Source of the DNA: Gnetum montanum | Taxonomy: Eukaryota; Streptophyta; Gnetopsida; Gnetales; Gnetaceae | Direction: 5' to 3' | Assembly: GCA_015680685.1 (NCBI GenBank) | Contig: MNCI01026937.1 | Span: forward strand, 84,229 to 148,228 | DNA: 64,000 nucleotides | Shown: positions 1-11,290 of the stretch, piece by piece | Numbering within the stretch: position 1 is the first letter of the stretch | Layout: every line of letters begins with the position of its first letter | Notes under the pieces: model-generated | Seen by the model: only the letters and a program-made list of their open reading frames with translations | Told to the model about the DNA's origin: nothing | The model's database searches: none | Position numbers and translations under genes: made by a program

Positions 1-1260
1 AGCTTAGGGTTCAATTGCCTCTGCGGTTGTCTTTGAGGCTTCATGGAGGGGTCAATGTAAATTCTATGTTGGCATATCCTAGGATCTATTCTAGTTAATT
101 TGGGATATGACCAAGCGAAGGCTTTCGACCATTTATTTATTACCTTCAGCAGTTCTTCTTTTTGTTGAGGAGCAAGCTTAGTGTTGATAATTACCGATTT
201 TCCGTTTTTAAGGAACGTGTATTCCATACCAGTGGGCAATGGTTTCAACTTGAGGGTCTCCTGCTTAAATTTCTCAAGGATTTCCAACTTTCCCTAGTTT
301 ATATTTTAAAGGTTAAGACTTGAAAGTTGGTGGTGGACTTGCTCTAATGCGTCTATGCTATCGATGTAAGCACAAGTCATACCCTTAGTTGGTTCCATGC
401 ATATGAGTGAACTTCTTTCTTGATCANCAGTTGGTTCCATGCATATGAGTGAACTTCTTTCTTGATCAGTTATCAGCCACTGGGTTTCTTCTTGTAATGT
501 GGCTACTGCATACAAGCATCTTTGTATGTTAATCACTTGTGCATGCTGATTGCATGCAGGCAATGCTAAACTTTGCATAAACCATAACCTCTACATGCAA
601 TTACACCTTGTGTCACTTTATGCGATGCATGGAACTTTCTACTTCTCAATCTTTCTAAATGTATTTTACTTTGATATTTCTAGGGAAAGATTGTGGATTC
701 CTAGGCATGCATCGATGGTGCTTAGCCATGCTCTTCCCATTATGATTGGGAAGTCCCCCTTACCATTGTTTACCTAAATCACTAGGAAGTCAGCTGGGTA
801 TGACCACTAACAAATAGTGGTAACAATGTCTTCCACCAGTCCCAATAGGATAGTGATGGACTAGTTAGCCAACTCTAGATGGATGTTGCTCTTTTTCAAT
901 GGAGGCAGGTTCTAAGCCTTGTACATTTCTTGAGAAGTCAAGTTGACATCGAAAACTGAATCCAAAAGAGCCTTGCACAATGCATTTCCAGCGATTTGTA
1001 AGTATATCAGAGGACTCCCAGGATCATAGAATTTCCTGGGAAGGTGGCCAGCTTTGATCCAATCGGTGATAGCATGTGTTAGCATGACAGTATGCGTTGA
1101 GTGCAGTGATTGAGTTGACGGAGGTTCCGAAGTTCCGAAGTTCTGATGAATACTGAGGCATCTAAGGAATCAGCAGCTTGTGATTACAAGGGCTTGGTTA
1201 GATTGTTGGTTCTAAAGAAAGGTATTTTCTTCATGTCGTTGTTGGAACCAATAGTAGATT
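1..1260 (-). pseudogene. Degenerate Athila protease and N-terminal RT region
   Basis: Translated on the - strand, 780-550 gives a protease-like stretch with the motif IIMGRAWLS, the same as in the element at 32661-33041. Then 578-306 gives the linker with ICMEPT...TCAY, and 250-1 gives the RT entry segment with FAWSYPELTR-like and DP(R)IC(Q)H words. These match 33111-33512 of the complete element in the same order. Several stops interrupt the frame. The piece at 387-468 contains an assembly duplication around N427, so the local frame there is unreliable. The catalytic RT motifs lie beyond the window edge. Confidence 0.7.
387..468. other. Assembly join: 40 bp exact duplication around a single N
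   Basis: Positions 387-426 and 429-468 are identical 40-mers, with N427 and one base between them. This is what unmerged overlapping contig ends look like. The real sequence probably has one copy. Confidence 0.8.
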
Positions 1261-1289
1261 GAGAGTTAACAGCCCTTGTGGCATTACAT

Positions 1290-3640
1290 TGCTGCGGTTG
1301 GGTAGGGATTTCACCTTGCATTGCAGGAGCAGGTGGTAGTGGAGCTATTGGTGGAAGAGATGCAACCGGATGAGAAGGATGATATGCTTGCAGAATATCG
1401 CCTTGAGAAGAGGGAGACCCATAATACTCACGAGCTTGGTAATGAGGTTGAGGAGTGATGTGACTAGTAGAGTCATGTGGGTAGATTGGCTACTGCACAT
1501 AATATCCATACGATTCAAGTTGCCGGTAAGGATACTATTGCCTTAGTGGTGGCATTCCCCATGATTGTGGGTGCTACCACTATTGATATTGATCAATTGG
1601 TGGAACTACCTTGCGTTACCTTGAGGATAAGGTAACCTTTGGGATGTTTGCCTTTTGTTTATTCATGGGTTGAGTGCATACATCCCAGACTCCTACATAT
1701 GTGAGATTACAGGGCAACATCCCTTACGGTGGTCATATTAACATATCTCACATTCACTATCATTGTCTGTTTCCGAATCCACAACCTCTTCAATGATAGC
1801 AACTTTGCCCTTACCCTTGCTACATGCATGTTTAGCCTCTTTCTTTTTTCTTTTCTCACTACCTTGCTCTCTAGACTCCTCTACTATTTGAAGAATAGTT
1901 TGAAATCTATTATCTAGGGAATCCCACATTTGGTCTACCTTTGCTGAAACTTCTGATGTCATCTTTTGGATAGGCAAATTTTTCCTATTCACCATCTCTT
2001 CGAGTGGTGACTTTTCTTCATTCTCACAAAATCTTACTCCCCTCTTTCGAAGGGAAGGATCTCGGTTATACTCTTCTACACTTTCTCTTTTCCGTAGCTC
2101 ACCTTCTTCCTTAGCAACTTGCTCCAATAGTCTTTGAATTTGATGGGACCTAAGCTCAGATAGTCTCCCTTGGGCATAAGTCCCAAGGGTTCTTCTCATT
2201 TCATGCCTAAGCCCATCCACAAGATAGCACAATTGATCCCTTTGTGAATAACCATGGCTAGGACAATGATGTAACAGTGCATAGTATTGACCCATGGTAG
2301 CATCCAAGGGTTTATGTCCTCCTTGTTTCTAGCCTTGGATTTGCTTTCGCAAGTTGGACACTCGGGAGTACGTTTGGTACTTATCGTTGAATAGTTCTAA
2401 CATAGTACTCCATCTACGAATAGATTCCGATTCTAACGACCAGTACTAGCTTTCCGCTTCTTTAACTAGTGTCCGCGGGAACAACTTAAGTTTTTGCCAT
2501 TCGTTCTCTATGCTTTGGAAAGCACACGTGTCATGGAATGCTTGTAAATGATTCTGAGGATCAGCATTGTATCCACCTTCAAATCATGGGATATTATTCA
2601 TATCTAATCTCTTGATCCTACTATCTTTTTGGTGCCTTGTTGGAATTCTAACAGCCTCAATTATGTCTAACATACTTTGAGTAGTGAGTAGGGGTTCATC
2701 ATGATCGTCTCGTCCATGGCATCTATGATGCCTATGTTGTTCCCTACTCTTCCCTCTTCTATGTTGTGACTCTCTAGAGTGCCCTCATCCCCTTTCCTGC
2801 CTATTTCGTCTATGACTTCCACTTTGCCTACCTTTATTCTAGTGGTCTTTTTCTTTATGACCACATTCGGATATTGAAGGAGAGGATGAAGGAGATGATG
2901 AAGGTGAAGAAGAATGAGAACCGTCACCATGACGATGTTTGCTACCTTCTCTTCTGCAATCTCAGCCCCAATCGCGTTTGTGATCAGAATGTCTAGCTTT
3001 ATCATGAGTTTTTGTCCCTTTTTCGAACCCTTTGTGCCTATGGGTATCAGAACTTGGGTTATGAATAGTGGAATGAAGGTCCTGATACACAACCCCTTGG
3101 CCAAAGTCAAGGGAAGGAACATCGTTGTGTGGGCGACTACCTGAGGTAGGTTCACCACCATCATTTTTGCTTAAGACATATGGGGCATCCTTGGACCACT
3201 TACCCTTCAAAGACTTATGATGTCTCTCCTATTGCAAGTCCCTTTGACATTGTGCCTATGTGGGATGGTATTCTCTTGAGTCATGGTCTTGCACAATGTA
3301 TTCTTCATGTAAGTGTGGCATGCCAATTCATGTGAGAGCATGAAGAAGCATGCTTGGGACTGAACGATCGGGGGGTAACACTATGTTACCTTCTAATTCT
3401 TGCCAATGTAATTGTTTGTCTTAATGGAGGATAAAGGTGAAGTCTAGTATATGCTCATCGGGATGAATATATACCACTCGAACTTGTTGAGGGACTGGCA
3501 GATCAACGTCATGTGTATTATGCCACCAACTATTTCCTGTTTCAGACCTAGGCGATGAGGTACTTTCGTATAAGGAAGGAGACATACTTGTTTGTTCAGT
3601 GTGTAATGTATTCTTTTTTATTATTTTCTCAACCAACCCT
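1290..3640 (-). pseudogene. Degenerate Athila gag
   Basis: The strongest stretch is 2307-1738 (-), 189 codons. It holds the gag capsid C-terminal segment (YYALLHHCPSHGYS..., LGTYAQGRLSEL, QVAKEEGELRKRE) and ends near a zinc-knuckle-like CEIC-x3-H-x4-C, which is broken by a TAG. The same segment occurs at 48390-48941 of the gag-only element. Upstream, 3210-2667 (-) covers the acidic/basic N-terminal half in two frames, and 3636-3421 (-) the start of the ORF. About 1720-1290 (-) is a proline/glutamine/tyrosine-rich tail. Gag would form the cytoplasmic virus-like particle. Frameshifts and stops make it a pseudogene. Confidence 0.75.
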
Positions 3641-3699
3641 AAGGGTTCATTCTAACGATGTGAATGATTTCCTATGTTCTAGTTAGCGCACAAACAACT

Positions 3700-3721
3700 A
3701 GGTCCCTGGAAATGGCACCAA
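3700..3721 (-). other. Primer-binding site, tRNA-Asp type (degenerate)
   Basis: On the - strand the sequence next to the LTR reads TTGGTGCCATTTCCAGGGAC, close to the Athila/Tat primer site complementary to the 3' end of tRNA-Asp. It directly abuts the LTR end at 3722. In the element at 46857 the same site is TTGGTGCCATTGCTGGGGAC. Confidence 0.7.
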
Positions 3722-4701
3722 TGATGAGCAGTGAGGTACCCCTATGCTCAACCATACGAATACGAGCGTTTCACGCATGATTCAGTCGAATTCCAAGGAC
3801 TAAGTGCTTATGCACCCTTGTGGAACAAGTACAGGTTGGTTGATCGTTGTCTTCCCAAGCTTACCTGTATGTCACGATTGTATGGTCAAGTAAGCTTGAG
3901 GCATATGATTTTTATAGCTTTTATGTTTTTATGTTCTGCACTTGTAGGGAAGGAGAGAAGTAACTAAGTGACTAATTTAACTTAACTACTCATTAAATAA
4001 GTTCTAATTAATCTTAACACCAACATCTATTCCCACTTGTCGTACACATCCTGAACCAATGCAACACTGCTGGGATTACCAAACGCTAATCATTACTGGG
4101 TTACCAAGCATTACACGCATGCTCGAAGTGGTCGTGCTTGTGTAATTTAATGATTTGCTTAATTGATCAAAATGAATTGCTATGCTAATAACATAAATGT
4201 AAAGTGCATAAAATAAAATAAAATAAATGCATAAGAAAATAAAATAAAATAAATGTGTAAGAAAACAAATCTTAAGTGCTGCAAGGATGAATTAAAGAGC
4301 TTGTCTTTATCGCCAACACAATGGTGTGCTCAGGTACATCAATGCTTGAATAAAGATCCGTCCACACTTCGACCTCCTACTACGAGCACTTGGAAAATAC
4401 TCTAACTTTCAAACAGACTACAAGAGTTTCGCTACTTGACTGCTAAAAGACTTCCTTCCAATTGTGCGCTTGGGCACTATATTTATAGGCTTGGGAGCAA
4501 CTACTCTAATAATTAGAGTAACCGCTCTAATAATTAGAAAAACTGCTAAAGTAACCACTAGAGTAACCACTCTAATAATTAGAATAACTACTAGAGTAAC
4601 CGCTAGAGTATCCACTCTAATAATTAGAGTAACTGCTAGAGTAACCACTAGAGTAACTACTCTAATAATTAGAATAATTGCTAGAGTAACCTCTCTCATC
4701 A
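3722..4701 (-). repeat. LTR of the Athila-type element, family 3 (980 bp)
   Basis: Ends are TGATG...CATCA. On the - strand the U3 starts at 4701 with a palindrome array (4690-4501), followed by a TATA-like TATAAATATAG (about 4488-4478). The R region has the AATAAAGAT/ATCTTTAT hairpin (about 4360-4300), and U5 ends in the word shared by all Athila-type LTRs here (GGTACCTC near 3735). Short ORFs read across it only reflect the repeats. Confidence 0.8.
4501..4690. repeat. U3 palindrome array (ACTCTAATAATTAGAGT-type)
   Basis: Five copies of the near-perfect palindrome CTCTAATAATTAGA, at about 4505, 4525, 4570, 4615 and 4660, alternate with GAGTAACCAC-like spacers. They fill the first 190 bp of the LTR, immediately upstream of its TATA box. 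The low-complexity ORFs on both strands here are by-products. Confidence 0.85.
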
Positions 4702-4959
4702 CATAATAATTTAAATTTTCTATTTATTACACTTTTACATCAAAATGATGCCCTTATTTTTCTTTTATACTTATAAATAATAATCTTCCAACAACCCATG
4801 CTTATAAATAATACTTTTTTGAAGGGGTGTTATATCTCAAAAAATGAACACTAATTAAAAATTTTGAATAGGTTAACAAAATACAAGAGAGTATCTAAAG
4901 AAAAAATATTGTACTTTTCATAATTTCATTATCTTAGCCTTGTCCTAATGTTATACTTT

Positions 4960-5275
4960 TTTTTTTTTTGCTTAATGCTTATATACTATAGTAGAACTTA
5001 TTAGGGTTGAACTTGTAACTTAGTCGTATGCCTTAACCATAGAAGTGCTCACAACACATTAGAGTAGTAGTTATGGTTATGGAAGTCATAGTTTGAATTC
5101 CAAAGGATATGCTTGAACACATGCATAATATTTAAAAAATAATAAAAAATAATGTGTTAGCGTAGTATTAAGACAAGTAAATTACTTCGATGTAGAAAAA
5201 TCAGTAAAATAATGTGTTAGCCTAGTATTAAGAGCTCTTGGACTTGGTGTAGAAATTACTTACATGGTTTTCAAC
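4960..5275. repeat. Fragments of tRNA-derived SINEs
   Basis: At 4970-5065, read on the - strand, there is a tRNA-like pair: an A-box-like GTGAGCACTTCTATGG and a B-box-like CAAGTTCAACCC. At 5150-5190 and 5210-5250 (+) two heads start with AATGTGTTAGC(C/G)TAGTATTAAGA, the same head as the SINE copies at 44383 and 60254. They look like partial copies in tandem. Confidence 0.4.
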
Positions 5276-5279
5276 TAGG

Positions 5280-6700
5280 ATTAGATGAAGTTTTATTTGG
5301 TGACACTCCTCAACTTCAAAGATTTCTACTGCATAGTTGGCATTGCTTTCATCGTCTTATTCTTTATGCCATTTGGAAGTTTTGATGTAATGTGGTTTTT
5401 CATGGATATTCTCTAGCTAAATTTCTTCATTTGTTAGTTCAAGGTGACATTATTTAGTGGTTGATGCTTTAGCTAAATTACTAAATGTTTTTCTCTATAA
5501 TTTTCTTTTTTACTAATAGGAAGCCTTTAGTAGGAAGGGAAAACTCATTTGGGTGCTTCTAAATAATGGCAAAGTTTGATACTTTTCCTACCCCAAAGGG
5601 GAGGTTTTTCATCATTAGTTGTAAGGATGAAAACCTAAAAAGGCATCCCCGTTCTTTCCTTTTTGTTTTGATTTGTTTTTTTTTTTTTTTTTGGAGTTTC
5701 TCCTCTGCTTCTCTATTTTTGTACTCTGAATCTAATTTTTTTAATATATTTAATTTGTGGGATCTAACACCTCCCCTCTATGGTTTGAATAAAAAGAGTA
5801 AAAAGAATTTTAACAAATTAATTTCTAATCTTGAGAATTTATTTAAAGCTCGACCATAATTTGCATTAGGCTTTTCCAAATATTTTTTGGAAAGATAGTA
5901 AATATGTTTTTCCTTTTAATTTGAAAGTTGTTTATGAGATTATTACAAAGAATGATTTTATTCATAAAAACTTTAATAAAACATGGAAAATGCAATTATC
6001 ATCACACTTTGGATAAGAACAATGAAAGATATTTGGAGAGCTCTTAAATTTATATTTTGTATGGTGTCTTATTCATCAAAGTCTTCCTATTACCATTCAT
6101 CTTAAATGTATGAGAAATGTTTCTCCTCAATGTCCTCTTAGTAGAAGTAAAGACTTATTTTCTCATGTTTTTCTTGAGCGTCATGTTACTTAGCATGCTT
6201 GGAAATGGACATTCCAAATTTATAATAACTTTTAACCAAATACCCATAAAGTCATTCTTATTGATTAGTCTACTTTGTCTACTTCATTTCTTTGCATTTG
6301 GAATTGTCTTTGACCACTTGTTTTCTATTCTATTTGGAAGCTTTATTTTTCTATAACAAGGGCATAATTATTATCTCTCTTTAGATATCAAATACTAGAT
6401 TCTCAAAGATGTTGCTTTTCAACTACAACTTCAAGCAAAAAAGCTTCCCGTGAAAGTTGAACAATTAATTTGCTTTGTTGGTATTTGTTCTTTATCTCTG
6501 GTTGATGTATTCTTTTTTCTTTAGAGAGTTTTCTTCTTCTCTTTACAAGAAATCCTTTAATAAGAAGTGAAAACTCATGAGGGAGCTTTTGAACAAGAGT
6601 AAGGTCTTATCCTCTTCCTACTTCAAAGGGGAAATTTTTTAGGATTGGTTATAAGGATGAAAACATAAAAAGGCTTCTCTAAAACCATTTGGCTTTTTCT
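5280..6700 (+). mobile_element. Degenerate L1-type LINE fragment (zf-RVT/3' region) with two 3'-tail copies
   Basis: Around 6040-6210 the + strand encodes, across frames, a zinc-binding RT-associated (zf-RVT) pattern: LIHQSLPI-like, then CP(L)-like, then SHVFLE and HAWKW words. This is typical of the C-terminus of plant L1 ORF2. The same block occurs inverted at 43373-43657. Two copies of a conserved 3'-tail word (AGTTGTAAGGATGAAAACCT and relatives) are at 5517-5690 and 6545-6690. No intact ORF remains, and no target duplication was identified. Confidence 0.6.
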
Positions 6701-6951
6701 TTAGACTTTCGCTTTAATGAATTTATGTACTTTGAATATTTTTAATATTATTATTCATTTTTTAGGTTTCCATAAACTGCATTCGACTCCCTCCCTCCTC
6801 CCTCTTCTTCTTCTAAAGAAAAAACAAGAAAAGGAAATCCTCAAATCATTTACCTACTTTAAAGGGTTAGCCCATGATCATCATCATCGTTGTTCCTCAC
6901 TTGAGAGATTACGGGTTCAATTCTTGCCTATGTTAAAAATAAAAATAAAAT

Positions 6952-7031
6952 CCCTTTTCGAAATTTTATTTTTTAATCATGTTGAGAGATGCCCTTTTCG
7001 AAATTTTATTTTTTAATCATGTTGAGAGATG
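6952..7031. repeat. 40 bp tandem duplication upstream of the P0 promoter
   Basis: Two back-to-back identical 40 bp units, 6952-6991 and 6992-7031. They lie just downstream of a SINE-like B-box word (GGGTTCAATTC, 6912-6922) and about 270 bp before the P0 start codon. There is no N between the copies, so unlike the three N-joined duplications this may be real. Confidence 0.8.
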
Positions 7032-7196
7032 TTACCCAAGACTTGTTTATTCTAGTTCCAACGGAAACCGTTTTAACAAGGCATATGCAAGATTGGCGAG
7101 TTAGCCTTTATCACCTGCGACACCGATTTAAAGCAAAATAAAGGGCAAAATTCTGTTCCTAAATTGTTTTTGCCTTTGCCTCGTTTGTGCACGCTG

Positions 7197-7228
7197 TTTA
7201 GGGTTTCAGGGCGGTTTTACAAAACCCT
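7197..7228. promoter_or_regulatory. Paired telo-boxes in the P0 5' leader/promoter
   Basis: TTTAGGGTTT (7197-7206) and, in the other orientation, AAACCCT (7222-7228) lie 70-100 bp upstream of the start codon. Telo-boxes are a known recurrent element of plant ribosomal-protein and translation-factor promoters. No clear TATA box is visible, and pyrimidine-rich runs precede the boxes, as is common for such genes. Confidence 0.65.
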
Positions 7229-7297
7229 CTGCGCGCAACAAAGCTACGATCAGAGGCGACGACGGAAGAAAGCGCAACAACAGCTGCTGCAGGATCA

Positions 7298-9424
7298 ATG
7301 GGTTTCAAGGGCTCCAAAGCTGAGAAGAAGGTTCTGTACGACAAGAAGATATGCCAACTTCTGGAACAATATTCGCAGGTTTTGGTGTGCCTTGCTGATA
7401 ATGTCGGGTCGAATCAGCTGCAGACCATTCGGCAGGGACTCAGGCCTGAGTCCGTTGTGCTCATGGGCAAGAATACCATGATGAAGCGATCCATCCGTAT
7501 ATATGCTGAGAGATCCGGCAACACTGCGTATCTCAGTCTTGTACCTTTGCTTGTGGTATGTCATGCAATCTGATCAATTTTATGTATGTTTACTTTCGTA
7601 ATTCTCGAATGCTAAAATCGCTCAAGCCCGATTCGCCGCTTTGAAAGCTTTCGCCATTGAATTTTCTGTGTTGTCCTTCAATTTGTCACTTGTACTTTTT
7701 GTGCTGTAGCTGTTATCTTGTTTTAAATGTTAGCGTTTCGGGGTTTTGCGAAATTAGTTTAGCAGCCCTTTAACGTGCTTTTCCGTTTGTTGTGGTGTGC
7801 AATGATTTTTCTAGGGCAATGTCGGTATTATTTTCACAAAGGGCGACCTTAAGGAAGTGCGCGAAGAAGTAGCAAAATATAAGGTATGGTGGCATTTCAT
7901 TCCTTGATTGCAGATTGCTGCAGAGAATTTCATTTATTTTTTTGCCTTTTTATTTCAGGTTGGAGCCCCTGCTCGTGTCGGTTTGGTTGCCCCTGTCGAT
8001 GTGGTTGTGCCACCGGGGAACACTGGTTTGGATCCGTCTCAAACTTCCTTCTTCCAGGTTTGTATCGTATTGCTTGACCATGAACTTTGAATTGTATTGT
8101 TAATCAGTAATTTTTTCACCACATCATTGTTACTATCCTTAGACAGACTGTTCTGCTACTGGGATGTGTTCTGTGGCTAAGATCTTTTTGCACGTCATTC
8201 TTTGCTTTTCTTACCTTTAACTTTGTGTGAACAGGGGCACGTCTATGCGGTTTTTATGATGCCATTTTAATTTTAAGAGGGTAGCTTAAAAAAATAAAAC
8301 CTGCAATTGGGGTTATTCATTTAGAGTGTCATGTTTTATGTTGAACACTGTCATCATTATCCTAGCTTCTCCCAACAATATGGGATCGGCTAATAGGTTG
8401 AACACTGTCGTTTAGTAATATTGAATTGGCCTTTAGTGGTATAGATCCTATAGTAGTTTACAGGGCAACCGTTCATGCTCATTCATGTTTTAATTTACCG
8501 TCCGTGTCTACCTCCTCATTCTTCAACTCTGAACTTATTTTTCATATCCATTTTTTACGAATCCTAAAAATCCCTAGGTTCATGCATCTCTGCCACATAT
8601 TTCCAACTTTTGCATCTCATCTAGTTCCCATTTCAGTGTTTACACATTTTAAATAACCCAACACCAAACCTTGTGTAACTTGCACAGTTTTCTTTCATCC
8701 TATTTCTCCGTGGCGTGTAATTTTACATTCTTCATTTGGTAGCATCTTTTCCACGTGATTTTGCAGGTATTGAATATTCCTACTAAGATTAACAAGGGAA
8801 CTGTTGAAATTATTACGCCTGTTGAGCTTATCAGAAAAGGAGAGAAAGTGGGCTCTTCTGAAGCTGCATTGCTTTCAAAACTTGGAATTCGCCCATTCTC
8901 GTATGGGCTGATTGTGAAACATGTTTATGACAATGGATCAGTATTCGATCCTGAGGTGCTTGACCTAACTGAGGATGATTTGATTGAAAAACTTGCATCT
9001 GGTATCTCTGCTGTGACATCGCTATCTCTTGGTGCCGGTTATCCTACCCTTGCAGCTGCACCACATGTCTTCATCAACCATTACAAGAACGTACTTGCAG
9101 TGTCTTTAGAAACGGATTACACTTTCAAACAGGCAGAGCAGATTAAGGAATTTTTGGAAGTGAGTGCAGACATGCTTTGAGTGATTCAATGAATTACAGC
9201 TTAACAATTTTGTATTTTATTTTTTTATTTTTACAATTTAGTACCTGTTTTAATAAATTGTATCCTTATGTTTGCAGGACCCATCTAAATTTGCTGTGGC
9301 AGCTGCACCTGCCGCTTCTGCAGAGGCTGCACCTTCCACTGCTACTGCTCCTAAAGAAGAGGAGAAAAAGGCTGAACCTGAAGAGGAATCTGATGAAGAT
9401 ATGGGTTTCAGTTTATTTGATTAA
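7298..9424 (+). CDS. RPP0: 60S acidic ribosomal protein P0, five exons
   Basis: P0 anchors the lateral stalk of the large ribosomal subunit. It binds 28S rRNA and two P1/P2 dimers and recruits elongation factors. Exons are 7298-7555 (86 codons), 7815-7883 (23), 7959-8057 (33), 8767-9159 (131) and 9278-9424 (48 plus TAA), giving 321 aa, the usual plant length. All introns are GT-AG and phase 0. The first ATG gives [11 protein letters not shown] and the rRNA-binding N-terminal block with [19 protein letters not shown]. The middle keeps [20 protein letters not shown] and [10 protein letters not shown]. The C-terminus is an alanine-rich hinge, an acidic run and the stalk tail [11 protein letters not shown] that contacts elongation factors. 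The frame is intact with no stop. The exon 1 end reads LLV where relatives often have LLQ. Telo-boxes upstream fit co-regulation with other ribosomal-protein genes. Confidence 0.97.
8340..8409 (-). mobile_element. 44 bp RTE-like retroposon 3' end in P0 intron 3, with 13 bp target duplication
   Basis: GTTGAACACTGTC occurs at 8340-8352 and 8397-8409. It brackets a 44 bp insert (8353-8396) that resembles the RTE-type LINE 3' end at 53304-53345 (CCTAGC..., CCCAACAATATGGG, TCGGCTA). On the - strand it ends in ATAATGAT, the short-repeat tail of that family. It is a severely 5'-truncated insertion lying well inside the 709 bp intron. Confidence 0.75.
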
Positions 9425-10690
9425 CTTGGATGCACTTTGCATTCACGGTTTTAGAAATATTCCTTTGTTGTTAAAGCAGGGAATTAAGTTTTGTCCAGTT
9501 TTCTTTTTATAGACCGACCTTAAAGCCAAGAATTTTGTACGGGAGTTGACAATGTCATCCGCTTTTATCAAATTTGAAATGTGTTCAATTTTTGCTTTTT
9601 TGTTGTGTTTTTTGGGTTCCTATATGTATAGGAGCTGTATTTGATGCATCAATATTTTGTTAGCCTGCGATGACTGGTGAAATCTTGCACTTAATATGTT
9701 GTCTGTTTTTTGTTGATGAAACTGCCTTTAACATCTGATCGACGAAGATACGCGTAAAAGGCATTCTGTGTATTCCAAAGTGCCCTTCCAGGTAACATGT
9801 TTTCGAATTGAAATGTTGAAATGACCTAGGGCTTTATTGTCACCCGTTCGAAGAAGAAAATATGATTTAAAAACTCTAACTGGAGCAAGTTGCCGAATAT
9901 ATTGTGGTTAGAGGGATGTTTTCAAGTTAAAATTACGATTTTTCCTAAATATGGATACCTCTACCAGACAAAGAGATCTCTGGAGTCTCGTCTGCAGTAT
10001 TCAGATTTTTCGTTACAACTGCTTGGTAAGTGGACCTTCTGTCACAAAATTTGTCTTGAAAAGATTTAGCGTTTTTCAGTGACCTTTAGAGTGTGTTGCT
10101 CATTTAGAGCGTTTTTTTGGGGTTGTTCTGTATTGTATTTTTCTTTCTTTTTTTAAAATCCTTATTGCAAGTGCTTATTGGGATATCGTGATGTTTTTCA
10201 AGCTACTTCTGAAAAACGCAGGGGGCATGGAATACATGTAATCAGAGGAAAAAAAACATAGAGAAAGAACTAGAAGTTTTGCCAGAAGAAGAAATTAAAT
10301 TAAACGTAGAAGATCTAAGTCAAGCGGAGTTGCAGAATAAGAAATTAAATTAAAAATAGAAGAGCTAAGTCAATCTGAGTTGCTAAAAGTGAAGATGGAA
10401 CCTTTTTTCGATAAAAGAGGACAAAGGTTGATCAAAGAAAATGATAATAACATTTGTTCTACAAAGTTATAGATCAAAATTCGATTGATAAAAAATTCAA
10501 GACTAACAAGGGTTTTGTTTTTTTCTTAAGAGAAATAAGAAATAAGAAAAGAAAAATATGGAACACTTAGTGTTTCCAATAATATGAAAAATATTTTGAA
10601 AGTTTTATTTCTTTTTCAGCTAGGTCTTAAGTGAATGGATGGTTCCTTCGTTCCTTATAGCACTTGTAAAGCATGTTCTTTTTAAACTTA
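9425..10690. other. P0 3' flank, no gene recognised
   Basis: It begins with the P0 3' untranslated region; the poly(A) site was not determined. I see no coding signal. The only structure is an imperfect direct repeat of about 50 bp at 10291-10340 and 10341-10390, starting GAAATTAAATTAAA. Confidence 0.5.
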
Positions 10691-11290
10691 GGAACACCTA
10701 TTGGAAGCTTGTGTGCCTTCTTAAAATCAAGTATTTCATTTGGTATCTTCTTAGAAATGTCTTCCTAATGGATGATGCCTCATGTTTTTTGATATATCAA
10801 TTCATTTGATAATAATCTTCATTTGATATATGGATGATGCTTGGAATTGGACCTCTTGCTCTCTTGCTAGTTATGATTTTTTTTCCAATTAAAAAGAAGC
10901 TCCTTGGAAGTGCTCCTCCCTTGTTTATGGAATTGCTTTTCTATCTAGTAGTGAGTCCTTACATTTTGCATGCTATTTGGAAAAATAGATGTGTTATTTT
11001 TCACAATCATGTAGCTATTCACGATGAGGTAACCATACTCCAAAATATTGACATTATTCAATTTTTTGTTTTTCAAATCAAGTTTTAAGGTAACCATGCT
11101 TTATTGGAGGTTAATAATCTTATTGAGCTAATGGAACCTTGGACCAATGTTACCAAAATCTTTGCTCGGTTCATGCTTAAGCCTTGGCGTTGTTCTCTAT
11201 TGTTTATATTTGGCTTTTTATTTTATTTTATTTTTTGTTGTTGACTAGTTTAGCTATATATACATACATATATATATTATTTGACCTAGA
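10690..11290 (+). mobile_element. L1-type LINE C-terminal remnant
   Basis: Frame 10834-11088 ends with ILHAIWKNRCVIFHNH, the pattern joining the zf-RVT and RNase H-like regions of plant L1 ORF2 (typically ...WAIWKxRNxxxF). The frame upstream is broken and nothing is intact. Confidence 0.5.

Larger units (their letters stand above)
1..4701 (-). mobile_element. Athila-type Ty3/gypsy retrotransposon, 5' portion (runs off window start)
   Basis: Reading leftwards from 4701 the order is LTR (4701-3722), primer-binding site, gag (about 3640-1290), then protease and the start of reverse transcriptase (about 1260-1). The rest of pol and the other LTR lie outside the window. The lineage call rests on the tRNA-Asp-like primer site and on gag and pol segments that match the two other Athila-type elements here (30082-43197 and 46857-53303). 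Coding regions carry stops and frameshifts, so the copy is dead. LTR boundaries follow TGATG...CATCA ends. No terminal duplication can be checked because only one end is present. Confidence 0.85.

Noticed and set aside
4418-4706. Overlapping ORFs on both strands over the family-3 LTR start
   Set aside because: They are translations of the palindrome array (repeating IIRV/VTL peptides), with no domain and no independent start signal.
7164-7481. ORF overlapping the P0 leader and exon 1, and the antisense ORF at 7295-7564
   Set aside because: They are other-frame shadows of P0 exon 1, whose product is unambiguous.
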